From: Pseudomonas fluorescens
Lineage (GTDB): Bacteria; Pseudomonadota; Gammaproteobacteria; Pseudomonadales; Pseudomonadaceae
Direction of reading: 5' to 3'
Length of the DNA stretch: 64,000 bases
Assembly (NCBI RefSeq): GCF_902497745.1
Contig: NZ_CABVHJ010000012.1
Location: 62,001 to 126,000, forward strand
Below the pieces are notes generated by a model. The model made no database searches and was not told the DNA's origin. It saw only the letters and a program-made list of their open reading frames with translations. Shown here piece by piece: positions 9,433-17,964 of this stretch (the stretch's first letter is position 1; every line of letters starts with the position of its first letter). The translations under genes and the position numbers were made by a program.

Positions 9433-9438
9433 GGAAAT

Positions 9439-9696
9439 TTACTCGCTTCCATGACAACCCATTTGAAAATTGTACTTAGAGTCGTAGAAAGCTCGACCGA
9501 TTAAAGCTTCCAATTGCTTTATCTGCTCTTGGTCGAGGTCATAACCAAAGATTTCGTCTTCGGGGTTGACCCAATGCATGATTATTCTGAGCCGCTCAAT
9601 GTTTCCATCGGGAACGGGGATCTCGAAAACCAACCGATCTGTGCGTTTATTAAATGCCTCGACGGTGTGATTGAGCTTGAAATTGCCGTAAGTCAT
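9439..9696 (-). CDS. second candidate immunity protein (paralog of its neighbour)
   Basis: ATG 9696 is preferred because it overlaps the stop of the preceding gene as ATGA, a sign of translational coupling; a GTG lies three codons upstream. The 85-residue acidic protein is clearly related to the 76-residue neighbour. They share an HTVEAFNKRTD / HVIEVFDRKTE start, a central N/Q-x-PEDE-x-x-G-x-DLD-x-EQIK-x-LE core, and a similar C-terminus. Small acidic proteins placed directly after a nuclease toxin usually bind and block it. It may protect against the adjacent toxin or a related foreign one; this is inferred from position and charge. Confidence 0.7.
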   Translation of the reverse strand: MTYGNFKLNHTVEAFNKRTDRLVFEIPVPDGNIERLRIIMHWVNPEDEIFGYDLDQEQIKQLEALIGRAFYDSKYNFQMGCHGSE

Positions 9697-9923
9697 TCGA
9701 TGCACACCAACTGAACTATGTGATTTGCGTCCAAGAGCTTTTCTCCAGTCCAGTCCTCCAAAACTTTGATCTGCTCTTCGTCTAAATCAGAGCCATCGAA
9801 CTCATCTTCAGGTTCTTGCCAGTTCATCAGCGCCTTCAATGCTTCCTCGTGATGCGCCGCGATCTCTACGGTCAGGAGCAAATCCTCAGTCTTTCGATCG
9901 AATACCTCTATTACATGCTTCAT
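9693..9923 (-). CDS. candidate immunity protein for the adjacent rRNase toxin
   Basis: The 76-residue acidic protein begins at ATG 9923, which overlaps the toxin stop codon as ATGA and has AAGGAGAG just upstream. The core NWQEPEDEFDGSDLDEEQIK is rich in Asp and Glu, as expected of a protein that covers a basic nuclease surface. It does not look like the classical ImmE3 sequence, so the pairing is inferred from operon structure. Coupled translation would guarantee immunity whenever toxin is made. Its paralog follows directly. Confidence 0.75.
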   Translation of the reverse strand: MKHVIEVFDRKTEDLLLTVEIAAHHEEALKALMNWQEPEDEFDGSDLDEEQIKVLEDWTGEKLLDANHIVQLVCIE

Positions 9924-11107
9924 TTTTCTACTCTCCTTGTGGAATCGGCAGGCTTTGTTTGTTCCCCTGTTTTCGGGTCGTATTCTCCAAGATGTTTTCC
10001 TTGCTTGGTGTACATCTCAACCTTGCCATGCTGAGAGTCCCATTCATAAATTTTCCCCGATGCATCTTTCCAACGTCTTCGCTTTTTTCCTCCACCGCGA
10101 ACGGAGGTTTTCAGTGGTGCAGGTTTTGCGTCTGGAAAGGCCGGCAGCGAAGCAGGGGCGGGGTGGTATTTGAAATCGTTTGGAACGTTTAAGACTATAT
10201 ATACCGGCTGAACCAACGAGCCAGGTGGAAAAACCAGAATAAAATCCCGGTACTCCGGCGGATAAACCGGATTGACCAGAATTCCATCCGCCGCTTTTGT
10301 CGGCGGGTACACCCAGATGTGCGGTGCCTGCGGTGCAGCCTCCAGCGCGGGAATACCAAGGATGTCCGAGCCATCTACAGCAGGCGTCCAGATCAGTTCT
10401 ACACCTTCGCCCAAGTCAGCAATGAACTGGCTGCCACGCAACTTGAACTGCACGACATCAACCATTTCCCAATCGCGATTCTTGCCGGTGTAGAAGCCGT
10501 AGCCCTTCAGACTGCCGTCGGCCTGCTGTTCGACCCTCAACCGAACACGCGTTCGCGCCTGTTCGAGTCCACGCAGTTGCTCGTCGGTATAGAGCGCGCT
10601 GTCGCCAAGGCTCGATGGCATGACCAGCGCCACTAGAGTCACCAATGGCGTGACCACTGCGGTGGATATAACGGTGGGCAGTGCTTTGAAAGTTGAACCC
10701 GCCAACGCAAAACTGCCGAAACCTGCCGGGATGGCCGTTGCACCGATTTTTTTGAGAGGAACTGCGCCGTTCTCATCGGCCTCACGCGCGCCCAGCAGGA
10801 TCAGGTCGCCGTAATCCTTCAGGCTGTCAGTCGGCACCATCCCCGAGGGATTGGAGTAATCGATAATCGCATCCGGCAATTTGCAGGACTTGGCGAATAC
10901 GCAGCCAGCGCGAACAGGATCGGCTTTTTTGACCGCCACCTCACGGCTGCGCTCGAAAGCATCCTGTCGGGCCAGCATGGCGTCGTAAGCGTTTTGTCTG
11001 GCCTCGCGCTCGGCCAATTCCGTGGCCGTCATGTAGCGGTAGGTGACGTGATGCCCGTCGCCTTGCGGTGGGTTTTGAACCCGGGGAATGTCCTTGTTGC
11101 CAGCCAC
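9920..11107 (-). CDS. pyocin-S-domain toxin with colicin E3-type rRNase domain
   Basis: The 395-residue protein starts at GTG 11107 behind AAAGGACG. About residues 1-120 form a polar N-terminus of unknown role (TATELAEREARQNAYDAM). Residues about 130-310 resemble the S-type pyocin translocation domain. The C-terminal 85 residues match the colicin E3 cytotoxic domain: a YHPAP segment, a basic GGGKKRRRWKD stretch, then IYEWDSQHGKVE and YDPKTGEQTKPAD. The E3 catalytic residues are all present as Asp357, His360 and Glu364, with an Arg near 391. E3-type enzymes cut 16S rRNA in the decoding site. The large receptor-binding region of secreted S-pyocins is absent, so another delivery route is likely. 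Confidence 0.88.
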   Translation of the reverse strand: MAGNKDIPRVQNPPQGDGHHVTYRYMTATELAEREARQNAYDAMLARQDAFERSREVAVKKADPVRAGCVFAKSCKLPDAIIDYSNPSGMVPTDSLKDYGDLILLGAREADENGAVPLKKIGATAIPAGFGSFALAGSTFKALPTVISTAVVTPLVTLVALVMPSSLGDSALYTDEQLRGLEQARTRVRLRVEQQADGSLKGYGFYTGKNRDWEMVDVVQFKLRGSQFIADLGEGVELIWTPAVDGSDILGIPALEAAPQAPHIWVYPPTKAADGILVNPVYPPEYRDFILVFPPGSLVQPVYIVLNVPNDFKYHPAPASLPAFPDAKPAPLKTSVRGGGKKRRRWKDASGKIYEWDSQHGKVEMYTKQGKHLGEYDPKTGEQTKPADSTRRVEK

Positions 11108-11133
11108 TGATCGTCCTTTCGCTCATCCATCGA

Positions 11134-11153
11134 CAGCCCTTCGCAAAGGGCTG
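11134..11153. repeat. perfect 8-bp inverted repeat upstream of the toxin gene
   Basis: CAGCCCTT and AAGGGCTG flank CGCA. The hairpin lies about 27 bp before the toxin start and has no following T-run in the direction of the toxin gene. It could be an operator, a leader hairpin or chance. No LexA-like box was evident in this 190-bp gap. Confidence 0.4.
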
Positions 11154-11296
11154 CGCAACGTTAACGAAGCAGGAAAATGGTGGCTGTAGGACGCGTCTCT
11201 AAAGACGTAGGGATTGTTCGACGGATGCTGATCTGTAGATAGGCTGTTGTTCGAGACTCAGAGGACTGAGCCCGCAGGAAAAATTTGTTCAGCGCA

Positions 11297-12037
11297 CTAC
11301 AGTAATTTGTCGAGCACGAACTCTTTGAACCAAGGTGGCTGAGTATCTGATTTGATCTCAATCAGCTCGCCATCGGTGATCTCCGCAATCTGCGTGAGGC
11401 CTTCGCTACCTTCATCCGAGTTGTCGAAAATGTAGGCTCTGTTGGAGGTCAGGATGGCATCAGACAGAAGCTCCAAAGATCTCCAGTACCGCGCCTCTAT
11501 CTTTTCAGGAGGAACGCTGTGCCCACCTTGTTTAACACGATACGCAACCCTGGCAATGTTGATCTGAGGGTCGGCGGTAGCGACGTAGTAAACATAAACC
11601 CGGTAACCGGAAGCATGAGCTTCGGCGAGCAGTTTGACCTTGTCAGAGGACGACATGACAGTTTCAAACGTAAAGCTGATTCGCTCTTTGATCAAAGATC
11701 TTCGTATGAAGTCGGAAAGGGCTGATGCGACGTACGAGTCGATTACAGTATTTGCGAAGCTAAGCCGTTCACCGTCGATTGTCAGGGAATCCAGCTTTGC
11801 CAATGAGTGAGGGGATTTCTTGAGTAGAGCGTGCTCACGAAAGAATTCAAAGATGTCTTCTTTGTGAGCTTCGATGCGATAGGAGGTGAAGTCAAAATAC
11901 CCTGTATCTTTGATTGAACGTTCTATGTCATCAGGATTTATGTAGTTTCCCAGCAAATGTGCGGGAACCAGTCGATTGAAGGTGCTTTTTCCTGACCCGT
12001 TCGGGCCGGCGAATATCCGTATTCTCGGTGTGCTCAA
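11297..12037 (-). CDS. zeta-toxin-like P-loop ATPase/kinase
   Basis: The 246-residue protein has a Walker A at residues 11-19 (GPNGSGKST). Zeta-toxin-like hallmarks follow: NPDDIE near 35, a FETVMSS segment, and a C-terminal GGHSVPPEKIEARYWRSL motif. Zeta-type enzymes phosphorylate UDP-N-acetylglucosamine and block wall synthesis, but COG4185-type relatives like this one are poorly characterised. The start overlaps the stop of the small upstream gene by 4 bp, which makes a two-gene module. Base composition is lower in GC than in the flanking genes, consistent with transfer. Confidence 0.8.
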   Translation of the reverse strand: MSTPRIRIFAGPNGSGKSTFNRLVPAHLLGNYINPDDIERSIKDTGYFDFTSYRIEAHKEDIFEFFREHALLKKSPHSLAKLDSLTIDGERLSFANTVIDSYVASALSDFIRRSLIKERISFTFETVMSSSDKVKLLAEAHASGYRVYVYYVATADPQINIARVAYRVKQGGHSVPPEKIEARYWRSLELLSDAILTSNRAYIFDNSDEGSEGLTQIAEITDGELIEIKSDTQPPWFKEFVLDKLL

Positions 12038-12303
12038 GAATTAACCTGTTTCGAGGATTTGTTGATTTGCAGGCGGGTGCCGCTTTTCAGGTTTCCATAG
12101 GTACCGATTGTGCGCAAAACAACGGAACTCTTCTCTGTCACTTCAAATAGCTGACCATCTTTAGCAACGAGCACTGCAGCGCCATTGGCGAGCGCCATTT
12201 TGTAGGCGTTGCTGAATGCCTTCAGAGCGATGTCCGGAATCCGAGACTCCTGTATGGAAATCTGATCGTCCGTCATTGGGCGTTTTTCTGCTTTACGTGA
12301 CAT
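12034..12303 (-). CDS. candidate antitoxin of the zeta-like module
   Basis: ATG 12303 is chosen because TGGAG lies seven bases upstream; a longer open frame reaches 12429 but collides with the end of nhaA. The 89-residue protein starts MSRKAEKRPMTDDQISIQE and has a helical middle (ALKAFSNAYKMALANGAAV). A basic C-terminus follows (GTRLQINKSSKQ). I do not recognise a named family. Its size, its position directly upstream, and the 4-bp overlap with the zeta-like gene suggest the cognate antitoxin. Confidence 0.6.
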   Translation of the reverse strand: MSRKAEKRPMTDDQISIQESRIPDIALKAFSNAYKMALANGAAVLVAKDGQLFEVTEKSSVVLRTIGTYGNLKSGTRLQINKSSKQVNS

Positions 12304-12425
12304 GGATGACTCCAGAATCGGTGCTGAGAAGGTGCGGCTGTCGATCAAAGATATAGCACACTTGCGAGGTTCAGAGCCAAGCCCCTCTGGATAGAAGGGC
12401 CTCGACTTTTGTAGAAAAATGCGTC

Positions 12426-13613
12426 TCAAGCGTTTTGCAGAGTATTCCGGCGACTCGCCGCCGCCGTCACCGCATAACCAATCAACGCCGCGAGAATCGA
12501 CCCGGTCAAAATCCCCATCCGGTCCATGCCTGCGTAATCACTCACGCCCGGTTCAAACGCAAGCGAACCAACGAACAGGCTCATGGTGAAGCCGATGCCG
12601 CAGAGGATCGCCACGCCCAGCACCTGACCCCAGTTGGCGCCTTGGGGCAGCGCGGCGATGCCGGTTTTGACCGCCAGCCAGGTCAGGCCGAACACGCCGA
12701 CGGTCTTGCCCAGCAGCAGGCCTACCGCAATGCCCATTGGTACGTGATGGGTGAAGCTTTCCACGGTGACGCCGCTCAGCGACAGGCCGGCGTTGGCGAA
12801 GGCAAACAGCGGCAGGATGCCGTAGGCCACCCACGGGTGAAGCGCATGTTCGAGAGTCAGCAACGGCGACGGTTCGGCGTTTTTCGTGCGCAGCGGGATG
12901 CAGAACGCCAATGTCACACCGGCGAGCGTCGCGTGGACACCGCTCTTGAGTACACAGACCCAGAGGATCAAACCGATGATCATGTACGGCCCGAGTTTGA
13001 CCACGCCCAAGCGATTCATCGCCACCAGTGCCGCGATGCACGCTGCCGCCAGACCCAGCGACAGGGTCGACAGTTCGCCGGAGTAGAAAATCGCGATGAT
13101 CACGATGGCGCCGAGGTCATCGATGATCGCCAGGGTCATCAGGAACAGCTTCAGTGACACCGGTACGCGCTTGCCGAGAAGGGCCAGCACGCCGAGGGCG
13201 AAGGCGATGTCGGTGGCAGTCGGGATCGCCCAGCCGTCGAGGGCTGCCGGGTTATCGCGGTTGAGGAACCAGTAGATCAGCGCCGGCACCAGCATGCCGC
13301 CGATCGCTGCGGCGCCGGGCAGGACGATCTGCGACGGTTTCGACAGCTGGCCGTCGAGGACTTCGCGCTTCACTTCCAGGCCGATGAGCAGGAAGAACAT
13401 CGCCATCAGACCGTCGTTGATCCACAGCAGCAGGGGTTTAGCGATTTTCAACGCACCGATCTGCGCCACCACCGGGGTGTCGAGCAGGCCGGTGTACAGC
13501 CACGACAGTGGCGAGTTGTTGATAATCAGGGCCAGGATGGCTGCGGCGATCAATAACAGACCGCTGGCAGCTTCCAACTGAAAGAAACGCGTGAAAGTGC
13601 TACGCAGAGGCAA
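12426..13613 (-). CDS. nhaA: Na+/H+ antiporter NhaA
   Basis: The 395-residue inner membrane protein has the 12-helix NhaA pattern. Key motifs are IPTATDIAFALGVLALLGKR and LAIIDDLGAIVIIAIFY, the latter carrying the paired aspartates that bind and carry sodium. It exchanges sodium or lithium for protons and supports pH and salt tolerance. A TTG at 13613 is preferred, since GGAGAG lies five bases before it and the product then begins MPLRSTFTRFF; an in-frame TTG at 13637 has no such site. No NhaR-type regulator is adjacent. Confidence 0.93.
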   Translation of the reverse strand: MPLRSTFTRFFQLEAASGLLLIAAAILALIINNSPLSWLYTGLLDTPVVAQIGALKIAKPLLLWINDGLMAMFFLLIGLEVKREVLDGQLSKPSQIVLPGAAAIGGMLVPALIYWFLNRDNPAALDGWAIPTATDIAFALGVLALLGKRVPVSLKLFLMTLAIIDDLGAIVIIAIFYSGELSTLSLGLAAACIAALVAMNRLGVVKLGPYMIIGLILWVCVLKSGVHATLAGVTLAFCIPLRTKNAEPSPLLTLEHALHPWVAYGILPLFAFANAGLSLSGVTVESFTHHVPMGIAVGLLLGKTVGVFGLTWLAVKTGIAALPQGANWGQVLGVAILCGIGFTMSLFVGSLAFEPGVSDYAGMDRMGILTGSILAALIGYAVTAAASRRNTLQNA

Positions 13614-13863
13614 GGTCGCTCTCCATCGAATCGTCAAAAAGGTGGGACACCCTAACCCGTACTGTTAGTTGTTAAAACAAAAGTTATATTCTTTTTTGTT
13701 ATATGGCGTTACAAGGTGTCTGGCTCAAGCCACGCTGAGCCTAGCAGTTGTCTGACACATTGAGACTCAGCTGTATCTGTGCGCGCTATCGGAATTTTCC
13801 TAAGCTGATAAGTGAGCCTTTCGAACAGATTCATCTCCTGCCGATTCAACGAGAACCATCACC

Positions 13864-14958
13864 ATGAGCGACAACCGACAGTGGGCCCGCGAAGCCATCC
13901 GCATCATCGAAGCGGATTTTCAGCGCAGCGCCGACACCCACCTGATTCCTTTGCCGCTGCCGGGTTTTGCGGGCATCGAGTTGTATTTCAAGGATGAATC
14001 CAGCCATCCGACCGGCAGCCTCAAGCACCGTCTGGCTCGTTCGCTGTTTCTCTATGCTTTGTGTAACGGCTGGCTGAAACCCGGCGCGCCGGTGATCGAG
14101 GCGTCCAGCGGTTCTACAGCCATTTCCGAGGCGTACTTTGCACGGATGCTGGGCTTGCCGTTTATTGCGGTGATGCCGGCGACCACGTCCAAAGAGAAGA
14201 TTGCACAGATCGCTTTCTATGGTGGCCAGAGCCATCTGGTGAAAGATCCCACGCAGATTTACGCCGAATCCGAACGCCTGGCCCGCGAACATGGCGGCCA
14301 CTTCATCGACCAGTTCACCTACGCCGAGCGCGCCACCGACTGGCGCGCGAACAACAACATCGCCGAATCGATTTTCCAGCAGATGCGCTACGAAAAACAT
14401 CCGGAACCGAGCTGGCTGATTTCCAGCCCCGGCACTGGCGGCACCACCGCAACGCTCGGTCGTTACGTGCGCTATCGCCAGCATTGCACCCGCGTGCTGT
14501 GCGCGGATGCCGAGCGTTCGGTGTTCTTCGAGTACTACCAGACCGGCGACGCCAATTTGCGTCTCGATTGCGGTTCGCGCATTGAAGGCATTGGCCGGCC
14601 GCGTGTCGAGGCCTCGTTTCTGCCCAAGGTGATCGATGCGATGGTCAAGGTGCCCGACGCCTTGTCGCTGGCGGCCATGCATTATCTGGCGCAGCGTCTG
14701 GGACGGCACGTCGGTGGGTCGAGCGGGACCAATCTGATTGGCGCCTTGATGGCGGCGCAGCAGATGAAAGCGGCGGGGGAGTCGGGGTCGATCGTGGCGA
14801 TCTTGTGCGATGGTGGCGAGCGGTATGCCGACACGTATTACGATCAGGATTGGCTGAAGGCGCAGGGGTATGAGTTGGCGGGATTGATCGAGGCGGTGAC
14901 GGCGAGTGCCGAGCGCGGTGAGGCGCTGCCGACCTCAGTGCTACGCGCCAATATCTAA
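13864..14958 (+). CDS. PLP-dependent cysteine synthase-family enzyme, Cds1-like
   Basis: The 364-residue protein has the fold type II PLP signature. KDESSHPTGSLKHRLA contains the Schiff-base lysine, EASSGSTAISEA binds the phosphate/substrate carboxylate, and PGTGGTTATLGRY is the glycine-rich phosphate loop. It is closer to the Cds1-like L-cysteine desulfhydrases than to CysK or CysM, so it may release sulfide and pyruvate from cysteine. That assignment is by motif impression and context gives no help. It diverges from nhaA across a 250-bp AT-rich gap and ends at a REP doublet. Confidence 0.8.
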   Translation: MSDNRQWAREAIRIIEADFQRSADTHLIPLPLPGFAGIELYFKDESSHPTGSLKHRLARSLFLYALCNGWLKPGAPVIEASSGSTAISEAYFARMLGLPFIAVMPATTSKEKIAQIAFYGGQSHLVKDPTQIYAESERLAREHGGHFIDQFTYAERATDWRANNNIAESIFQQMRYEKHPEPSWLISSPGTGGTTATLGRYVRYRQHCTRVLCADAERSVFFEYYQTGDANLRLDCGSRIEGIGRPRVEASFLPKVIDAMVKVPDALSLAAMHYLAQRLGRHVGGSSGTNLIGALMAAQQMKAAGESGSIVAILCDGGERYADTYYDQDWLKAQGYELAGLIEAVTASAERGEALPTSVLRANI

Positions 14959-14978
14959 AGGCGAACGCAGAAACCAAT

Positions 14979-15083
14979 GTGGGAGCGAGGTTGCTCGCGA
15001 AGGCGTCATCTCATTCAACATCATCGTTGACTGAAATACCGCTTTCGCGAGCAGGTCGAATCGTCGCACCGTCGCTCCCACAT
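14979..15083. repeat. REP doublet, GTGGGAGCGAG family (degenerate right arm)
   Basis: The left copy reads TGTGGGAGCGAGGTTGCTCGCGAAGG. The right, inverted copy is interrupted by about 15 extra bases between its two halves. It lies between convergent genes. Confidence 0.8.
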
Positions 15084-15105
15084 GGATTTGAGTTACTTCA
15101 GATAA

Positions 15106-16719
15106 TTAGTCAGTCAGGCCGAGGATGTCGCGCGCCACGGCTTCTGCAATGCGAATCCCGTCAACACCCGCCGACAGAATCCCGCCCGCATAACCCGCGC
15201 CTTCACCGGCCGGGAACAAGCCCTTCACGTTCATGCTCTGCAGCGTTTCGTTACGAGTGATGCGCAGCGGTGACGAAGTACGCGTCTCGATCCCGGTCAA
15301 CACCGCGTCGTGCAGCGAGTAACCGCGAATCTGCTTCTCGAACGCCGGCAACGCTTCACGGATCGCCTCAATGGCAAAATCCGGCAGCGCCAAGGCCAGA
15401 TCGCCCAACGCCACACCCGGCTTGTACGACGGCTCGACTTCGCCCAGCTCGGTCGAAGGAATGTCGTTGATGAAGTCACCGACCAATTGCGCCGGCGCTT
15501 TGTAATCGCTGCCGCCCAGAATGAACGCGTGGGATTCCAGACGCTCCTGCAACTCGATCCCAGCCAGCGGGCCGCCCGGGTAATCGACTTCCGGGGTGAT
15601 GCCGACAACGATGCCGGAGTTGGCATTGCGCTCGTTACGCGAGTACTGGCTCATGCCGTTGGTGACCACGCGGTTCGGCTCGGAAGTCGCCGCGACCACG
15701 GTGCCGCCCGGGCACATGCAGAAGCTGTAGACCGAGCGGCCGTTCTTGGCGTGGTGCACCAGTTTGTAGTCGGCAGCGCCGAGTTTCGGGTGCCCGGCGT
15801 ATTTGCCCAGACGTGCACGGTCGATCAGCGATTGCGGGTGTTCGATGCGGAAGCCCACCGAGAACGGCTTGGCTTCCATGAACACGCCACGGCTGTGGAG
15901 CATGCGGAAAGTGTCGCGAGCGCTGTGGCCGAGGGCCAGAACCACGTGTTTCGAATGCAGGGTTTCGCCGCTGGCCAGTTGTACGCCGACCAATTGGCCG
16001 TCCTCGATCAGCACGTCGGTGACGCGTTCCTGGAAGCGCACTTCGCCGCCCAGTTCGCGAATCTGCTCGCGCATGTTTTCAACCATGCCGGTCAGACGGA
16101 ACGTACCGATGTGCGGCTTGCTGACGTAGAGGATTTCTTCCGGTGCACCGGCCTTGACGAACTCGTGCAGGACTTTGCGGCCGAGGAACTTCGGATCCTT
16201 GATCTGGCTGTACAGCTTGCCGTCGGAGAACGTCCCCGCGCCGCCTTCGCCGAACTGCACGTTGGACTCGGGATTGAGCACGCTTTTACGCCACAGGCCC
16301 CAGGTGTCTTTGGTGCGCTGGCGGACTTCGGTGCCGCGTTCGAGGACGATCGGCTTGAAGCCCATTTGCGCCAGCAGCAGGCCGGCGAAGATCCCGCACG
16401 GGCCGAAACCGACAACGATCGGACGCTGGCTCAGGTCGCTCGGCGCCTGACCGACGAATTTGTAGCTGACATCCGGCGCCACGTTGACGTTACGGTCATC
16501 GGCGAACTTGCCCAACACGTTGGCCTCGTCGCGTACGTTGAGGTCGATGGTGTAGATGAAGCACAGTTCGGAGGACTTTTTGCGCGCATCGTAGCTGCGC
16601 TTGAACAAGGTGAAATCGAGCAAATCATCGCTGGCGATGCCCAGACGTTGCACGATGGCAACGCGCAGGTCTTCTTCGGGATGGTCGATTGGCAGCTTGA
16701 GTTCAGTGATTCGTAACAT
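15106..16719 (-). CDS. FAD-dependent dehydrogenase, COG2509 type
   Basis: ATG 16719 gives a 537-residue protein starting MLRITELKLPIDHPEEDL; an in-frame start ten codons earlier is less likely. An N-terminal alpha/beta domain of about 100 residues precedes the Rossmann motif VVGFGPCGIFAGLLLAQMG. A CPGGTVVAATSE segment and the C-terminal FPAGEGAGYAGGILSAGVDG FAD-binding motif are present. This is a widespread family of uncharacterised FAD-dependent oxidoreductases. The substrate is unknown and there is no operon partner. Confidence 0.85.
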   Translation of the reverse strand: MLRITELKLPIDHPEEDLRVAIVQRLGIASDDLLDFTLFKRSYDARKKSSELCFIYTIDLNVRDEANVLGKFADDRNVNVAPDVSYKFVGQAPSDLSQRPIVVGFGPCGIFAGLLLAQMGFKPIVLERGTEVRQRTKDTWGLWRKSVLNPESNVQFGEGGAGTFSDGKLYSQIKDPKFLGRKVLHEFVKAGAPEEILYVSKPHIGTFRLTGMVENMREQIRELGGEVRFQERVTDVLIEDGQLVGVQLASGETLHSKHVVLALGHSARDTFRMLHSRGVFMEAKPFSVGFRIEHPQSLIDRARLGKYAGHPKLGAADYKLVHHAKNGRSVYSFCMCPGGTVVAATSEPNRVVTNGMSQYSRNERNANSGIVVGITPEVDYPGGPLAGIELQERLESHAFILGGSDYKAPAQLVGDFINDIPSTELGEVEPSYKPGVALGDLALALPDFAIEAIREALPAFEKQIRGYSLHDAVLTGIETRTSSPLRITRNETLQSMNVKGLFPAGEGAGYAGGILSAGVDGIRIAEAVARDILGLTD

Positions 16720-16816
16720 GGCGAGGATCCGGGTTCGCGGGGCGCACAACTGCGCCAGGGCGTTTGAAGGCCGCGATTATAAGCCGCAAAGGCCGGATCC
16801 TGTGAGGCTAAAACGC

Positions 16817-17470
16817 TCAGTCGTTGCGCGATCCGCCGAAATACCCGCAACCGCGCTGCACCTGGCCGTCGATGCGCAACTCGGCGCTCATGTGCTGGAC
16901 GCTACCGGTGCTGATGTCGACGCAGCGTTGCGGCGCGACCCACAATTCGATGCGCTGATTGTTGGCTTCGCTGCTCAGATTGAAGCGGCCATCGCCCAAT
17001 TGATCTTCAATATACGGCACGGCAAGTGGCGGCTGACCTTCGCGGTCGATGACCATGCCTTTGCCGCTGACTTTGACGTTCCACTCCGGGCCATGGCCGG
17101 CGGCACGCAGGATCAGCAGTTTGAAGTTCGGGTCATCGCAGGCAGTGCCGGAGCGTTCGACGCGATACAGCTGTGTCAGATCGAGCCGATCACCGGCGAC
17201 TTTGCCGCGAACATCGGCAAACAGTTTGCCCTGCTCGTCGGCGAGGGTAGCGGCCTCTTGCAGAATACTGGTGCCACCGATGTCATTGACCACCAGTTGA
17301 CGCTGATCCTGACATGGCTGAAACACCAGTTTGCCGTCAGCGGCGGTCAGTTGCCCCTGCATCCGCGTCTGCCCGACGTGCGAGGCACTCTCTCGCTGGC
17401 CATCGAACAACTGGCAAGCGGCGAACAACGGCAGCAGGGCAACAACGACTAACGAACGGGCAACACGCAT
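16817..17470 (-). CDS. COG3650-like envelope lipoprotein
   Basis: The start at ATG 17470 is supported by GGAGAG seven bases upstream. It gives a lipoprotein signal ending FAAC (Cys about 19) in a 217-residue product. Two similar halves seem present, with CQDQRQLVVND and a later RIELWVAPQRCVD segment. The last residues, GCGYFGG, resemble the C-terminal signature of COG3650 membrane proteins. The function is unknown. It is transcribed alone, divergent from the next small secreted-protein gene. Confidence 0.7.
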   Translation of the reverse strand: MRVARSLVVVALLPLFAACQLFDGQRESASHVGQTRMQGQLTAADGKLVFQPCQDQRQLVVNDIGGTSILQEAATLADEQGKLFADVRGKVAGDRLDLTQLYRVERSGTACDDPNFKLLILRAAGHGPEWNVKVSGKGMVIDREGQPPLAVPYIEDQLGDGRFNLSSEANNQRIELWVAPQRCVDISTGSVQHMSAELRIDGQVQRGCGYFGGSRND

Positions 17471-17609
17471 CTTCGGCTCTCCAGACAAGTGCCGCCACGT
17501 TACTGAGGCTGAGTGCCGATCACAAGGTTTGTCTGGCCACCATTGAGTTGGGCAATGGGTCGCCGCATAGTCTTGCGCTTGTCTGGTTTAATGGATCGAG
17601 GTGCACTCA

Positions 17610-17957
17610 ATGCAATGGAAGGTCGCGATACTGCTATTGGTAACGTCATGCGCTGGCACCAGCCAGGCTGCCGATCTGAATTTTTCCTCAGCGGCTGATT
17701 TCGCAAGGATGGAAATCCTGCTCAAGGATGATCAGGGCGCCCATCCGGACTTTGCTCAGCTTTCCGTTACCCTGACTCCCGAAGCGACCGCCCGGGCCAA
17801 GGCAATCAGTCGTGAGGCGCTGGGCCAGCCATTGAACCTGTCGATCAATGGCCAGCACATTTCAACAACTACAGTGCATTCGGAGCTTGGTGGGCTGCTC
17901 AGGATCGTGATACCGCGCCCTGTTGCCAAAAGCCTGTTACCGACTTTGATCGAGTAA
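17610..17957 (+). CDS. small exported protein with SecD P1-head-like domain
   Basis: ATG 17610 with GGATCGAGG about nine bases upstream gives 115 residues; an in-frame GTG lies at 17601. The N-terminus is a signal peptide (VAILLLVTSCAGTSQAA). The mature part, with LSVTLTPEATARAKAISREA and PLNLSINGQHISTTTVHSE, resembles the head subdomain of the first periplasmic domain of SecD. No SecD transmembrane region is present, so this is a free-standing version. Its role is unknown; binding a periplasmic substrate or partner is a guess. Confidence 0.65.
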   Translation: MQWKVAILLLVTSCAGTSQAADLNFSSAADFARMEILLKDDQGAHPDFAQLSVTLTPEATARAKAISREALGQPLNLSINGQHISTTTVHSELGGLLRIVIPRPVAKSLLPTLIE

Positions 17958-17964
17958 ATGAAGC

